A stretch of 64,000 bases of DNA, from positions 434,001 through 498,000 of the forward strand of contig NZ_JAAORN010000002.1 in NCBI RefSeq assembly GCF_017695975.1. The letters run 5' to 3'. Position 1 is the first letter of the stretch, and each line of letters begins with the position of its first letter. Positions 37,197-46,821 of this stretch are shown here, in pieces. This DNA comes from Prochlorococcus marinus CUG1417. Lineage in GTDB: Bacteria > Cyanobacteriota > Cyanobacteriia > PCC-6307 > Cyanobiaceae. The notes below the pieces were generated by a model, which was not told where the DNA came from, did no database searches, and was given only the letters and a program-made list of their open reading frames with translations. Made by a program: the position numbers and the translations under genes.

Positions 37197-37827
37197 TCTT
37201 AGAATCATCACTTGAATCGATACTAACAACAAGTGAAGCATTTTTGTTGGAAGAGGGTATATCCATAATTTTTACAGTTTCTTTAGGCTCATCAACAACT
37301 TGATTTTCATCAGTACTCTCATCAACTGCACAAGCTTCAAGAGCCTCTCTCAATAGAGAATCAAAAGTTGCTCCAGGCAATCTATGTCTAGCAACCTCAA
37401 GAAAAGTTCTCGGTAACGATTCAGATGCAGCATCTCGCAAGGCAGGATTATTCTTTCTATGTTCTTGTTCTTCTTCTATTGATTTAATAAACCTCAGTGT
37501 GACATCTCTTTTGGTAGAGGCTTTTATCAGCGTATCGTTTTCAGGATTACTAACATTAGGTTCATTTTCAAGATCACTAAGTCTTTTTTCCAAACTATTT
37601 AAAACTTCATTAGCTTCTTTACTAATATGTGCTAATTGACCATCGGACAAATTAGGTAAATCAGCGACAAAAACTTTGCCATGATCCCTTAGTGTCAAGA
37701 AAGTTGGTCTTGGGCCTTGAGCCTGTCTACCACTAAATTCTGAATTATTAGCTATTGGTCTTTTTGGAGGTGTAGGGCCTGCTGAACTACGTCTACGTGT
37801 AATTCTTTGATTATTTGCAAAGGGCAT
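37183..37827 (-). CDS. Conserved hypothetical protein with basic N-terminus
   Basis: The 214 residues begin with a basic, Pro-rich stretch (RITRRRSSAGPTPPKRP), then a segment that looks structured (FLTLRDHGKVFVADLPNLSDGQLAHISKE), a coiled-coil-like acidic region, and a serine/aspartate-rich tail. RHRLPGATFDSLLREALEACAVDE is a possible helical motif. I do not recognise the family beyond a picocyanobacterial hypothetical. Its stop is overlapped by the small cysteine-rich gene. Confidence 0.65.
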   Translation of the reverse strand: MPFANNQRITRRRSSAGPTPPKRPIANNSEFSGRQAQGPRPTFLTLRDHGKVFVADLPNLSDGQLAHISKEANEVLNSLEKRLSDLENEPNVSNPENDTLIKASTKRDVTLRFIKSIEEEQEHRKNNPALRDAASESLPRTFLEVARHRLPGATFDSLLREALEACAVDESTDENQVVDEPKETVKIMDIPSSNKNASLVVSIDSSDDSKNDSI

Positions 37828-37959
37828 TGAATAAAGGATTAAATCTTAATACTTAAACTTCCGATATAATTCGGCGGTAATTTTATTATATTACACCTAA
37901 CTTTTTCATTTGGGTACTAAAAATAATTTTTAAAACTCATTAAAAAAAGATAAAAAAAT

Positions 37960-39003
37960 TTAAGTTAAAATTTCTGGCAAAAATTTATTATTTATTGAAT
38001 CATTTTTTCGAACTATCTTTCCAATTTCCCAACTATCTATATCATGCTCTTTACAGATACTTAATATCGCTTCCTTAAATTGTTTATCAATAATTAAACA
38101 AAATCCCACTCCAAGATTGAAAGTATTCCAAAAATCTTTTTCAGGAATGGACCCTTTGTCTTTAAGGAATTTAAATAAAGTAGGAATTTCCCAAGAACTT
38201 GTATTGATATAAGGAATAAAATCAGAAGGTATACATCTTGGTAAATTTTCTGGAATTCCTCCTCCAGTAATATGAGACATTGCTTTAATTTCTATATTTT
38301 CAGATAACATTTGATTAATCACATTATTGTAAATTTTTGTAGGTTTCAATAACTCATCATAAAAATTCAAGTGAGAAACTTTTTCAAATTCTTTATCTAT
38401 TTGATCATTATTTTGAATAATTTTTCTTACTAAACTAAAGCCGTTACTATGAACTCCATTACTTTTTAAAGCAATAATTAAGTCATTTTCAGATACTTTT
38501 TTACCATCAATAAGCTTATCCTCATCAACTATTCCAACACAAAATCCTGCAAGATCATACTTATTTTTTGAATAAAATCCTGGCATTTCAGCAGTTTCTC
38601 CACCGAGTAATGAACAATTATTTTCTCCGCAGCCATGTGAAATACCCTTAACAACCCTCAATAATTGTTTCTTATCAAGTTTACCAGTAGCAATATAATC
38701 AAGAAAAAATAAAGGTTTTGCCCCACTAGTAATGATATCGTTCATGCACATAGCAACTAAATCAATACCAACCTCAAAGTGAAAGTTTTTACTTTGCGCT
38801 AATTCTAATTTTGTTCCAACACCATCAGTTCCTGAGACAAGAACTGGTTTTTTAAAACTATCGATAGGAAGTCTAAACAAACCTCCGAACCCACCAATAC
38901 CCTCAATAACATTAGATGTATGAGTTCCTTCAACTGCTTGTTTAATTTCCGAAACAAATTCTCGCCCAGCTTCTATATCAACACCTGATGTTTTGTAATC
39001 CAT
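37960..39003 (-). CDS. purM: Phosphoribosylformylglycinamidine cyclo-ligase
   Basis: PurM closes the imidazole ring of AIR in purine synthesis, using ATP. The 347 residues show the GTDGVGTKL motif near residue 60, LGGETAEMPGFY, and MSHITGGGIPENLPR, all family signatures. Length and start (MDYKTSGVDIEAG) are canonical. It is divergent from panC-cmk, with a 98-base gap. Confidence 0.97.
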   Translation of the reverse strand: MDYKTSGVDIEAGREFVSEIKQAVEGTHTSNVIEGIGGFGGLFRLPIDSFKKPVLVSGTDGVGTKLELAQSKNFHFEVGIDLVAMCMNDIITSGAKPLFFLDYIATGKLDKKQLLRVVKGISHGCGENNCSLLGGETAEMPGFYSKNKYDLAGFCVGIVDEDKLIDGKKVSENDLIIALKSNGVHSNGFSLVRKIIQNNDQIDKEFEKVSHLNFYDELLKPTKIYNNVINQMLSENIEIKAMSHITGGGIPENLPRCIPSDFIPYINTSSWEIPTLFKFLKDKGSIPEKDFWNTFNLGVGFCLIIDKQFKEAILSICKEHDIDSWEIGKIVRKNDSINNKFLPEILT

Positions 39004-39101
39004 GAAATAAAAATGATAGACTTTCTCTATATAGATATTCCTCCTAAGATTGCTTTTGTCCAGTAATTATTTATCAAATATATTTATTTTTTAAAAACAA
39101 A

Positions 39102-40631
39102 GTGAAGAAAGTAATCATAAGGAAAACTGAAGAAATAGAAAACTGGAGAAGAAATATAAATAGTGAAATTAACTTCATTCCAACAATGGGAAATCTTCAT
39201 AATGGACATATAAAACTAATATCAACAGCAAAAAATGATAATTCTAATGTTAATTTAGTAAGTATTTTTATTAATCCACTTCAATTTGATAACAAGTTAG
39301 ATTTAGAGAATTACCCTAAAACAATTGATAATGATATAAAAATCTCCTTTTCAAATGGCGCAGATGCCATCTTCATCCCAAGTAATGAAGATATATTTCC
39401 ACCAAATAATAAAAATATTAAATTCCTAAAAGCTCCAATAGAATTATCTTCTGCATTATGTGGATTAAATCGAAATGGGCATTTTGATGGCGTTTGTACA
39501 GTAGTTTATAGATTACTTAATCTCATTAAGCCAAAAAATCTTTACTTAGGAGAAAAAGATTGGCAACAACTTTTAATTTTAAAAAATCTTATCCTAAGAA
39601 TGAAATTAAATGTTGCTATTAAATCTATTCCTACACAGAGAGATTTTGATGGAATTCCTTTAAGTTCACGTAATGTACATTTATCAAAAAACGAAAGAAA
39701 ATTGATTAAGTTTTTTTCAAGTGAGTTATTAGAAGCAAAAAAAATTTTTCAACAAGAAAAAAAGATCAATTTAAACGAAATAATTAAAAAGCTATCAGCA
39801 AAAAAAATTTCGATTGAATATTTAGAACATTTACATCCTTATACACTCCAAAAAGCTAGACTTGAGGATAATATTTCGCTACTAGCTGGTGCGATAATAT
39901 GTGGAAAGACAAGATTAATTGATCACGTTTTTCTTATGAAAAGAAGGCCGATTATTGCAATAGATGGTCCTGCAGGGTCAGGTAAAAGTACTGTAACAAA
40001 GTTAGTAGCCAAGAAACTTAAACTTTTATATTTAGATACTGGAGCAATGTATAGGGCATTGAGTTGGTTTCTGATAAAAGAAAGTATTGATTATAAAAAA
40101 GAAAAAAAATTACAGAATATTCTTAAAGATATATCTATTGTCTTCAAGTCGAATACAATTTCAAATCAGGACGTTTATGTAAATAACTACTGTGTTACTA
40201 AAGAAATTAGATCGCAAAAGATAAGTTCCATCGTTTCTAAAATTTCCTCAATAAAAGAAGTAAGAAAATTCTTAGTAGAAGAACAAAGAAAAATTGGAGA
40301 ATCAGGCGGACTTGTAGCTGAGGGAAGAGATATAGGAACTACTGTTTTTCCTCATGCAGAACTTAAAATATTTTTAACTGCTAGCATCGATGAAAGAGCA
40401 AAAAGAAGAAAATCTGATAAAAATAGTAAAGACTCACAAGAAATCGACCTTCAAATATTAAAAGAACTTATAAAGAAAAGAGATTTTGAAGATTCCAATA
40501 GGGAAATTTCACCTCTAATGAAAGCGAATGACGCAATAGAAATTATTACGGATGGATATTCAATTAATGAGGTAGTGGATAAAATTATTGATCTTTATAA
40601 TGCCAAGATTCCTAAAGAGACTGAGATCTAA
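39102..40631 (+). CDS. panC/cmk: Bifunctional pantothenate synthetase / cytidylate kinase
   Basis: This is a fusion of two enzymes, known in cyanobacteria. Residues 1-275 are PanC, which joins pantoate and beta-alanine: PTMGNLHNGH at 27-36 and DGIPLSSRN at 184-192. Residues 283-509 are cytidylate kinase: P-loop GPAGSGKS at 290-297, LDTGAMYRA and VAEGRDIGTTVFP. The start is GTG 39102. Coupling a CoA-pathway step to CMP phosphorylation has no obvious metabolic logic. It ends 5 bases before a convergent phosphatase gene. Confidence 0.96.
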   Translation: MKKVIIRKTEEIENWRRNINSEINFIPTMGNLHNGHIKLISTAKNDNSNVNLVSIFINPLQFDNKLDLENYPKTIDNDIKISFSNGADAIFIPSNEDIFPPNNKNIKFLKAPIELSSALCGLNRNGHFDGVCTVVYRLLNLIKPKNLYLGEKDWQQLLILKNLILRMKLNVAIKSIPTQRDFDGIPLSSRNVHLSKNERKLIKFFSSELLEAKKIFQQEKKINLNEIIKKLSAKKISIEYLEHLHPYTLQKARLEDNISLLAGAIICGKTRLIDHVFLMKRRPIIAIDGPAGSGKSTVTKLVAKKLKLLYLDTGAMYRALSWFLIKESIDYKKEKKLQNILKDISIVFKSNTISNQDVYVNNYCVTKEIRSQKISSIVSKISSIKEVRKFLVEEQRKIGESGGLVAEGRDIGTTVFPHAELKIFLTASIDERAKRRKSDKNSKDSQEIDLQILKELIKKRDFEDSNREISPLMKANDAIEIITDGYSINEVVDKIIDLYNAKIPKETEI

Positions 40632-40636
40632 TAAAT

Positions 40637-41110
40637 TCAAGAAATACTTTCCAAAAAACCGTTTACAGAGTCTTCTAAAATATCAAGAACATAATCGAAA
40701 CCCTCATCACCGCCAAAATATGGGTCAGGAACTTCTTGATCATTAAAAACTAATCTAAAATCTTGTATTTTTTTAATTGATGCAAAATCACTTGAAGCTG
40801 TTCTATTTTTAAGATCTATAATATTTCTAAAATTTGAGTCGTCCATCGCAAGAATATAGTTAAATTCGTCAAAATCTTTGCTAGTAATTTGGCGAGCCCT
40901 GCTTAAGATATTTATATCTCTTCTTTCTGCCGCAATTCTCATCCTATAGTCAGATTTCTTTCCAATATGCCAACTTCCAGTTCCAGCTGAATCTACAATA
41001 AAGCCATCGGTTAATCCCTTCCTTTTAATTAAATTTATAAAGATAGCTTCTGCTGCAGGAGACCTACAAATATTTCCTAAACATACAAAAAGAACAGAAA
41101 TTTTTTTCAT
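40637..41110 (-). CDS. Low-molecular-weight protein tyrosine phosphatase
   Basis: These cysteine phosphatases dephosphorylate protein tyrosine. The P-loop VCLGNICRSP carries nucleophile C10 and R16 (CX5R), and the general acid is in EVPDPYFGG near the C-terminus. The 157 residues match the family length. It lies 32 bases downstream of the pebB stop on the same strand and may be transcribed with the bilin genes. Its target is unknown; no tyrosine kinase is nearby. Confidence 0.93.
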   Translation of the reverse strand: MKKISVLFVCLGNICRSPAAEAIFINLIKRKGLTDGFIVDSAGTGSWHIGKKSDYRMRIAAERRDINILSRARQITSKDFDEFNYILAMDDSNFRNIIDLKNRTASSDFASIKKIQDFRLVFNDQEVPDPYFGGDEGFDYVLDILEDSVNGFLESIS

Positions 41111-41142
41111 ATGATTCCAAATTTCAATAAATTATAAGACTT

Positions 41143-41904
41143 TTAAGTAGTAAATAAAACTTCTTTAATTAAAGATTCAGTAAATTCTTTACCAAACAAG
41201 CTCGACAACATTGGCCTTGCCGGATCGTTATCTCTTCTATATTTTAAATAATTATTTTGACCATTTATTAATTCTTTTTGCAGTTCCATATTGGCTTCTT
41301 TGCTTTCGAAAAGAATTTCCAAATACAAATCAAGATATTCCTTAAATGTGGTATAAAGCTGGTTAGCAATTAAAAAATCACTTCTTTCTTCTTTTGGTAA
41401 TTTTGACCAGATTACTCCTGGAGAAAAAAATCTAGCTACATCTGCAGACATTTTTTCGGCAAATGGGAGTGATGAATGACAATAATTTTTGAGTTTTATA
41501 AGTTTTTCTAATAACCCATTATTATATTGATTTTGTATTTCTAGTGAAGGTTGAAAGTCTAATACTAATAAATGACTATTAGGTAGAGAAACAAAATCTA
41601 CTCCAAAAAATGGGACATTATAAATAGTATTAGGAATAATTAAAAAATTTAAAACAGAATAATTTGGACTATTAATACACACTGCTCTTGCGAATTGAAT
41701 TCTTTTTTTATGCATTACACCCCAAGTAGAGAGATTCACATTTTTTTTTGATTTTTTTGAACCATAAGTAGAATCTTTATATGAATATTCCGAGGGTATT
41801 ATTTTTTCTAAACAGTTGTATTTACTTAAATTATTAATTAAATATTTTAAAAAATTATGCCATCTCCAATCTGGCCTGTAAAAAATAGTATCTTGTATTA
41901 ACAT
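41143..41904 (-). CDS. pebB: Phycoerythrobilin:ferredoxin oxidoreductase
   Basis: PebB reduces 15,16-dihydrobiliverdin to phycoerythrobilin with ferredoxin electrons. The 253 residues belong to the ferredoxin-dependent bilin reductase family: [22 protein letters not shown] carries the conserved active-site aspartate. It is distinguished from PebA by order (third in ho1-pebA-pebB) and sequence style. Its ATG directly follows the pebA stop, implying coupling and, as known for PebA-PebB, metabolite channelling. Confidence 0.9.
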   Translation of the reverse strand: MLIQDTIFYRPDWRWHNFLKYLINNLSKYNCLEKIIPSEYSYKDSTYGSKKSKKNVNLSTWGVMHKKRIQFARAVCINSPNYSVLNFLIIPNTIYNVPFFGVDFVSLPNSHLLVLDFQPSLEIQNQYNNGLLEKLIKLKNYCHSSLPFAEKMSADVARFFSPGVIWSKLPKEERSDFLIANQLYTTFKEYLDLYLEILFESKEANMELQKELINGQNNYLKYRRDNDPARPMLSSLFGKEFTESLIKEVLFTT

Positions 41905-42615
41905 TCAATGAATAATCTCATTATTTAATGTAAAAAGAAATTTATTTATAAATTTTTTTGTCCATTTCTCTCCAAAAAAAGATTTAAACAACTTATCTGC
42001 AGGGTCTTTTTCAAAACTGTACTTATCATATTTTATTTGATTAATCTTTATTTCTTCTGCATTTAAAAATTGATTAACAGGATTCGATTTATAAATGTTC
42101 AAATAATTATTTACAAATGAATGGAATATATCATTTAAATCTCTATCAAGATTTAATTTATTTCCTCTACATATAATCACCCATGGGGAAAAATACTTTT
42201 TTGAATCATATATATTCTTCATTTTATTATTATCAAATGCAGAATATTTTTTCTTAATACTACCTAAACTTGAACAATATTTTTCAAGATAATTTCCTTC
42301 TTGAATTAAAGGTTGATAATCAAGTATTGCTAATAACTTTTGAGAAGTTCCAAACCATAAAATATCAGCTCCTAAAATAGGTATTTCACTATCAAAATTT
42401 GGATATGCGACCGTATTAAACACTTGCAGTTTTTTGCCACCATTTAATCTCGTTATTCGCCACTTTCTATATTCGGGAGATGAGAAAAGCCAATTTTTAA
42501 TAATATATTTTGAGTCTTCGTTGTGATGTTCTTTGAATTCACTAGATATTTGTACTTCCTGACCATTTAATTCATCAATATTGGTTTTAAGGAAATCAAC
42601 TAATGAATCAAACAT
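41905..42615 (-). CDS. pebA: 15,16-dihydrobiliverdin:ferredoxin oxidoreductase
   Basis: PebA reduces biliverdin IXalpha at the 15,16 bond, the first step toward phycoerythrobilin. The 236 residues contain the family core [20 protein letters not shown], with the catalytic aspartate. It lies 6 bases after ho1, which supplies biliverdin, and is followed without a gap by pebB. Confidence 0.9.
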   Translation of the reverse strand: MFDSLVDFLKTNIDELNGQEVQISSEFKEHHNEDSKYIIKNWLFSSPEYRKWRITRLNGGKKLQVFNTVAYPNFDSEIPILGADILWFGTSQKLLAILDYQPLIQEGNYLEKYCSSLGSIKKKYSAFDNNKMKNIYDSKKYFSPWVIICRGNKLNLDRDLNDIFHSFVNNYLNIYKSNPVNQFLNAEEIKINQIKYDKYSFEKDPADKLFKSFFGEKWTKKFINKFLFTLNNEIIH

Positions 42616-42621
42616 AAATTA

Positions 42622-43332
42622 CTAAGTCTCGGTGCTTCCTTTTCTTACTTTTTTTGTAATGTAATTAAATACAATCTTGCCTAAAACAGCAATCAAGTTG
42701 CCTTCAAGCTCCCTAAACATTTTCATATTGTAAGTAAAAGCTTGATTAGCTTCATCAATTATTTGATCAGCAGTAATTTGATTTATTGGAAGTTTATTCA
42801 AAGTAAGGGAATATTCTTCTTTGAATTTCTTTTCATCATCAATTAATTCAAATTCATAAAAATTTAAACCATCATTTCCCTGCAAATTTAATGCTTTTTT
42901 AGCAATCCTTTTCAAAATTTGCCCCCCAGATAAATCTCCTATATAGCGCGTGTAATGGTGACCAACCAATAGCTCTGGTGAATTTTTTGCGACTTCGCGA
43001 ATTCTTTCAACATATTCTTTTGCAGATTGAGAAATATTAATTTCATTCTTCCAGTTTTCACCAAAATAAAATTTAAGATCATTTACAAGAGTTTCTTTCC
43101 TGAATAATGATTTAAAACCTATAGGTTTTATAACGGGGTGTTCCTCATTGACCAGTCTTTCAATTTCTTCTTCCATAGCTTCATAAACAAAATATAAATC
43201 ACTAATTAATTTTCTATAAGAGTTTTTTTCAACAACTCCTTTTAAAAAACAAGCCACAAACCCAGTATTTTCTGCCATAGTGTGGGATTTTTTTGTCCCT
43301 TCTCTTAATTGTCCTGCAAGAGCGACTGCCAT
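42622..43332 (-). CDS. ho1: Heme oxygenase
   Basis: Heme oxygenase opens heme to biliverdin IXalpha, CO and iron using reduced ferredoxin. The 236 residues start MAVALAGQLREGTKKSHTMAE, with the proximal heme ligand H17, and contain the distal-helix segment RYIGDLSGGQILKRIA, both diagnostic. It is the first gene of ho1-pebA-pebB. Confidence 0.97.
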   Translation of the reverse strand: MAVALAGQLREGTKKSHTMAENTGFVACFLKGVVEKNSYRKLISDLYFVYEAMEEEIERLVNEEHPVIKPIGFKSLFRKETLVNDLKFYFGENWKNEINISQSAKEYVERIREVAKNSPELLVGHHYTRYIGDLSGGQILKRIAKKALNLQGNDGLNFYEFELIDDEKKFKEEYSLTLNKLPINQITADQIIDEANQAFTYNMKMFRELEGNLIAVLGKIVFNYITKKVRKGSTET

Positions 43333-43389
43333 ATATTTTGTATTAATTTTGTAAGTGTATTTAATCTACAAGGAAAATACATAAAACAG

Positions 43390-43821
43390 CTAATTTTTGT
43401 TACTAGCAGATGTTTTAGAGAATAACTTATAAAGTTCTTTACAAACCAAAAAAAGATTATCTTTCTGTTCTTTTTGAGGTAAATGAGTACCAGTCATTTC
43501 CCAGTCTCCGATAGTAGCTACTCGCCATCTCTCAGAGGGAACAATCATACCCCTCATTATTATTCCTAACAATTTAGGAACTCTATTATTGTTATCATTT
43601 TCAATTCTCAATTGTAAGAGTATTGCTCTACATTCAATGCGAGGACTCCACCCAGGAAAATGAAACGCAAAATCAATTGTATCTTGCATGGATTCATCAT
43701 TTGAATTTTCCCATGGACTAAAGTTTACACTGGCATCTGGAAAATACTTCCGAAACAAAGCTGCAGTAGAAGCAATTTTATTAGCTATTTCAACATTACT
43801 TACATTTGAACTCGCATTCAT
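43390..43821 (-). CDS. Conserved hypothetical protein
   Basis: I do not recognise a named family for this 143-residue protein. It looks soluble and alpha/beta, with a conserved-looking core FHFPGWSPRIECRAILLQLRIE, a loop LLGIIMRGMIVPSERWRVATIGDWE, and no cysteine pair or catalytic motif. It lies 57 bases upstream of ho1 on the same strand and could be cotranscribed with the bilin genes. It is probably restricted to cyanobacteria. Confidence 0.65.
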   Translation of the reverse strand: MNASSNVSNVEIANKIASTAALFRKYFPDASVNFSPWENSNDESMQDTIDFAFHFPGWSPRIECRAILLQLRIENDNNNRVPKLLGIIMRGMIVPSERWRVATIGDWEMTGTHLPQKEQKDNLFLVCKELYKLFSKTSASNKN

Positions 43822-44003
43822 AAGTAGCTGAGTATTTTTTTGAAAATGACATAATTTCCTCTAACTTGCTTATTAACTACTTTTTCTTTTAATAAAGATG
43901 TTGAAATGCTGATCAATAAACTATTCTCTATTCACATTTGAATAATAAATTTCTAGGTTTTAAAGATAATAACTCATCGCAAATTACAATACGAGGAACT
44001 TCA

Positions 44004-44045
44004 ATGAGTTATCTTTTATTAATTCAATGCTATGCCAAAATTTGA
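44004..44045 (+). other. Possible 13-codon leader ORF overlapping the icd start
   Basis: ATG 44004 starts MSYLLLIQCYAKI and stops with TGA 44043-44045, 12-14 bases inside icd in another frame. GAGGA at 43993-43997 is a well-placed ribosome-binding site for it, whereas icd itself has no such site directly before ATG 44032. It may couple translation onto icd or may be chance. Confidence 0.35.
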
Positions 44046-45456
44046 AAAATTAACTTTACCCAATGAAGGCGAGATAATAACTTTTAATCAAGGCAAACCT
44101 AATGTTCCTAATCATCCAATTGTCCCATTTATTAGGGGTGATGGTACTGGAGTTGATATTTGGCCTGCAACTCAAATCGTTCTTGATTCGGCTATTAAAA
44201 AAAGCTATGGAGACGAAAGAAAAATTAATTGGTTTAAAGTCTATGCAGGTGATGAAGCTTGTGAACTTTATGGAACATATAACTACCTACCTCAAGATAC
44301 TATTGAAGCAATCAAACACTTTGGCGTAGCCATCAAAGGTCCTTTAACAACTCCCATCGGTGGAGGTATTAGATCTCTTAATGTTGCATTAAGGCAAATA
44401 TTTGATTTATATAGCTGTGTTAGACCATGCAAATATTATTCAGGAACTCCAAGCCCTCACAAAAATCCCCAAAATTTAGACGTTATTGTTTATAGAGAAA
44501 ATACTGAGGATATCTACATGGGAATTGAATGGGAAGCGGAAGATAATAATTGTCTTGAATTAATTAATCACTTAAATAACGTTGTCATACCAAAAAGTAA
44601 AAATTTAAAAAATAGATCAATACCCGATGGATCAGGTATAGGAATAAAACCAGTGAGTAAATCTGGTAGCCAAAGGCATATTAGAAAAGCTATTGAACAT
44701 GCCAAAAGATTATCAGGAGATAAAAGGCATGTGACTCTTGTACATAAAGGGAATATTATGAAATATACAGAAGGTGCATTTAGAGATTGGGGATATGAAT
44801 TAGCAGTAAATGAATTTAGAGATGATTGCATTACAGAAAGAGAAAGCTGGATTTTAGATAATATTCAGAAAAATCCAGAACTTACAATTGAAAATAATGC
44901 TCGAAAAATTGAACCAGGTTTTGACAAGCTTACAAATAACAAAAAAGCATTCATTTGCGAAGAAATTAAAGAAGTTATTGCATCAATATCTAATTCTCAC
45001 GGAGATGGAAAATGGAAAGAACTTATTCTTGTTGATGATCGGATAGCTGATAGTATATTTCAACAAATTCAAACTAGACCTCAAGAATATTCAATTCTTG
45101 CAACCTTAAATCTAAATGGAGACTATGTTTCTGATGCAGCTGCAGCCATTGTTGGTGGCCTAGGTATGGCTCCTGGTGCAAATATTGGAGATAATGCAGC
45201 AATTTTCGAAGCTACGCACGGTACTGCGCCAAAACATGCAGGCTTAAATAAGATTAATCCAGGCTCAGTAATTCTTAGTGGTGTAATGATGCTTGAATAT
45301 TTTGGTTGGGATGAGGCAGCTAACTTAATTACTAATGGTTTAAGTAAGGCAATAGAGCAAAAAAAAGTCACCTATGATCTAGCACGCTTAATGGAACCAA
45401 AAGTAGAACCCTTATCCTGCAGCAGTTTTGCTGAAGAAATTATCTCAAATTTCTAA
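44032..45456 (+). CDS. icd: NADP-dependent isocitrate dehydrogenase
   Basis: Icd makes 2-oxoglutarate, the carbon skeleton for ammonium assimilation and a nitrogen-status signal in cyanobacteria. The 474 residues contain IRGDGTGVDIWPAT, the substrate loop TTPIGGGIRSLNVALRQ, YRENTEDIYMGIEW and the nucleotide site ATHGTAPKHAG. It is longer than the 416 residues of E. coli Icd because of an insertion around residues 280-330, a cyanobacterial feature. It stops 2 bases before the convergent kinase gene. Confidence 0.97.
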   Translation: MPKFEKLTLPNEGEIITFNQGKPNVPNHPIVPFIRGDGTGVDIWPATQIVLDSAIKKSYGDERKINWFKVYAGDEACELYGTYNYLPQDTIEAIKHFGVAIKGPLTTPIGGGIRSLNVALRQIFDLYSCVRPCKYYSGTPSPHKNPQNLDVIVYRENTEDIYMGIEWEAEDNNCLELINHLNNVVIPKSKNLKNRSIPDGSGIGIKPVSKSGSQRHIRKAIEHAKRLSGDKRHVTLVHKGNIMKYTEGAFRDWGYELAVNEFRDDCITERESWILDNIQKNPELTIENNARKIEPGFDKLTNNKKAFICEEIKEVIASISNSHGDGKWKELILVDDRIADSIFQQIQTRPQEYSILATLNLNGDYVSDAAAAIVGGLGMAPGANIGDNAAIFEATHGTAPKHAGLNKINPGSVILSGVMMLEYFGWDEAANLITNGLSKAIEQKKVTYDLARLMEPKVEPLSCSSFAEEIISNF

Positions 45457-45458
45457 TT

Positions 45459-46808
45459 TTAAAAATTATTTTTATTTTCAAATACTTTCCAAATATTAAC
45501 CAGTGAATCTTTAGTACCAATGTTTCCAGGATGAGTAACAATTGGAAGTTTTGCGCCATTTTTTAGATTGCAAGTCACCACTGAAATGCCAGTAAGTATC
45601 TGTCCTTCAAGATAAACATAATCTGCATTAAGTCCTTTACTAAGAATCAAATTTGTTGTTATTCCACCTTTTGAAATCAAATATCCTATTTCATACTTCA
45701 AATCTGTGACTAATTCAGCAATAAAACAGGCAAGTAAATTATAAAAATTAAATAGTTCAGAAGAATCTAAAGACATAACTTTTCTTGAAGTAAACAAAAC
45801 AGGAGTTTTTCCTTTCTCAAAAGAAAATCTAATTTCTTTCAATAATTTATTTTTAAACAAATTCCTTAGCTTCTGATTATTATCTGATGAAGTAATTTTA
45901 AAGAATTCAAAAACATCTAATTCAACTGGATTACAATTACTTCTCTCTAATAAATTATTCAATTGTATTGTTGAAAGTTCTACATATGATCCAACAATTA
46001 TCAGTCCTGGAAGAAAACTCTTTTCTTTATTTCTTATTCTTAAATTAGTGAAAAATATTTCACTATATGAGACACTTTTTTTTTCAGAAATTGAACTTAT
46101 AAAACTTGCTGCAGTTCGAAAAAGGAATTTTTTTTGTTTAATTAATTTTTTAATTACTAAAGAAAATTTTTTTAGTTGAGAATAATTTTCTACATCTACA
46201 ACTACATGTTTATTATTCTTCAAGTTCTTTAGTGTTTTAAAAACAATATTATTTTCTTTATCATTTAGCATTTCGATATCTGATAAAAAAAGATTTTGAA
46301 TATCTTCAAAATTTATTTGCGATTTACTCTGCTGAAATAACAGACTCTTGACATTACTTGTCTCATATCCAAAAATTTTATCTGTTGCAAAAATTGTTTG
46401 ACTAATAGGAGTTTTATCAACAAAATGAGATCCATTAATTGTTAATCTTTTACCCTCAATAAAAGCTGGGATATGAAAAGTAGCATCAAAAGGACCTAAG
46501 CAACTATTTAGAGCAGTTGGCTCTAAAAAGTTATGTCCTCGAAGAGTAGAGTCTCCTCTACTTATAAAAATAATTTCTTCTTCATAGGCTTGAGAAGTAA
46601 TTACAGTCTTAAGATTTTTGCAAATTTCCTCTATTTTTAATTTCGCATCATGTTCCGATAGTGACCTTGTATTAGCCAAAATAAAAAATAAATTAGATTT
46701 TGATTCAAAACCTTTGACTAAAGTTGAGAAGTCCCACTTAAGCAGTAATAAGCAATCGTGAACAGTTTGAGAGCCTGTGGGATCATCATCTATAACGACA
46801 AATTTCAT
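45459..46808 (-). CDS. Four-carbon acid sugar kinase family protein (DUF1537)
   Basis: Family members phosphorylate four-carbon sugar acids such as threonate or related 3-oxo acids. The N-terminal signature IDDDPTGSQTVHD (6-18) and SRGDSTLRGH (about 104-113) are present; the C-terminal nucleotide region has GYLISKGGITTN and ILTGISVV. The 449 residues match the family. Its usual partners (class II aldolase, dehydrogenase, isomerase) are not adjacent, so its substrate is open. It lies upstream of nothing on its strand and converges on icd. Confidence 0.85.
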   Translation of the reverse strand: MKFVVIDDDPTGSQTVHDCLLLLKWDFSTLVKGFESKSNLFFILANTRSLSEHDAKLKIEEICKNLKTVITSQAYEEEIIFISRGDSTLRGHNFLEPTALNSCLGPFDATFHIPAFIEGKRLTINGSHFVDKTPISQTIFATDKIFGYETSNVKSLLFQQSKSQINFEDIQNLFLSDIEMLNDKENNIVFKTLKNLKNNKHVVVDVENYSQLKKFSLVIKKLIKQKKFLFRTAASFISSISEKKSVSYSEIFFTNLRIRNKEKSFLPGLIIVGSYVELSTIQLNNLLERSNCNPVELDVFEFFKITSSDNNQKLRNLFKNKLLKEIRFSFEKGKTPVLFTSRKVMSLDSSELFNFYNLLACFIAELVTDLKYEIGYLISKGGITTNLILSKGLNADYVYLEGQILTGISVVTCNLKNGAKLPIVTHPGNIGTKDSLVNIWKVFENKNNF

Positions 46809-46821
46809 AAGTATTGCAAAA

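Noticed and set aside
39102-40631. PanC-Cmk fusion as a novel gene fusion
   Set aside because: This fusion is already known in cyanobacteria, so it is listed only as a feature.
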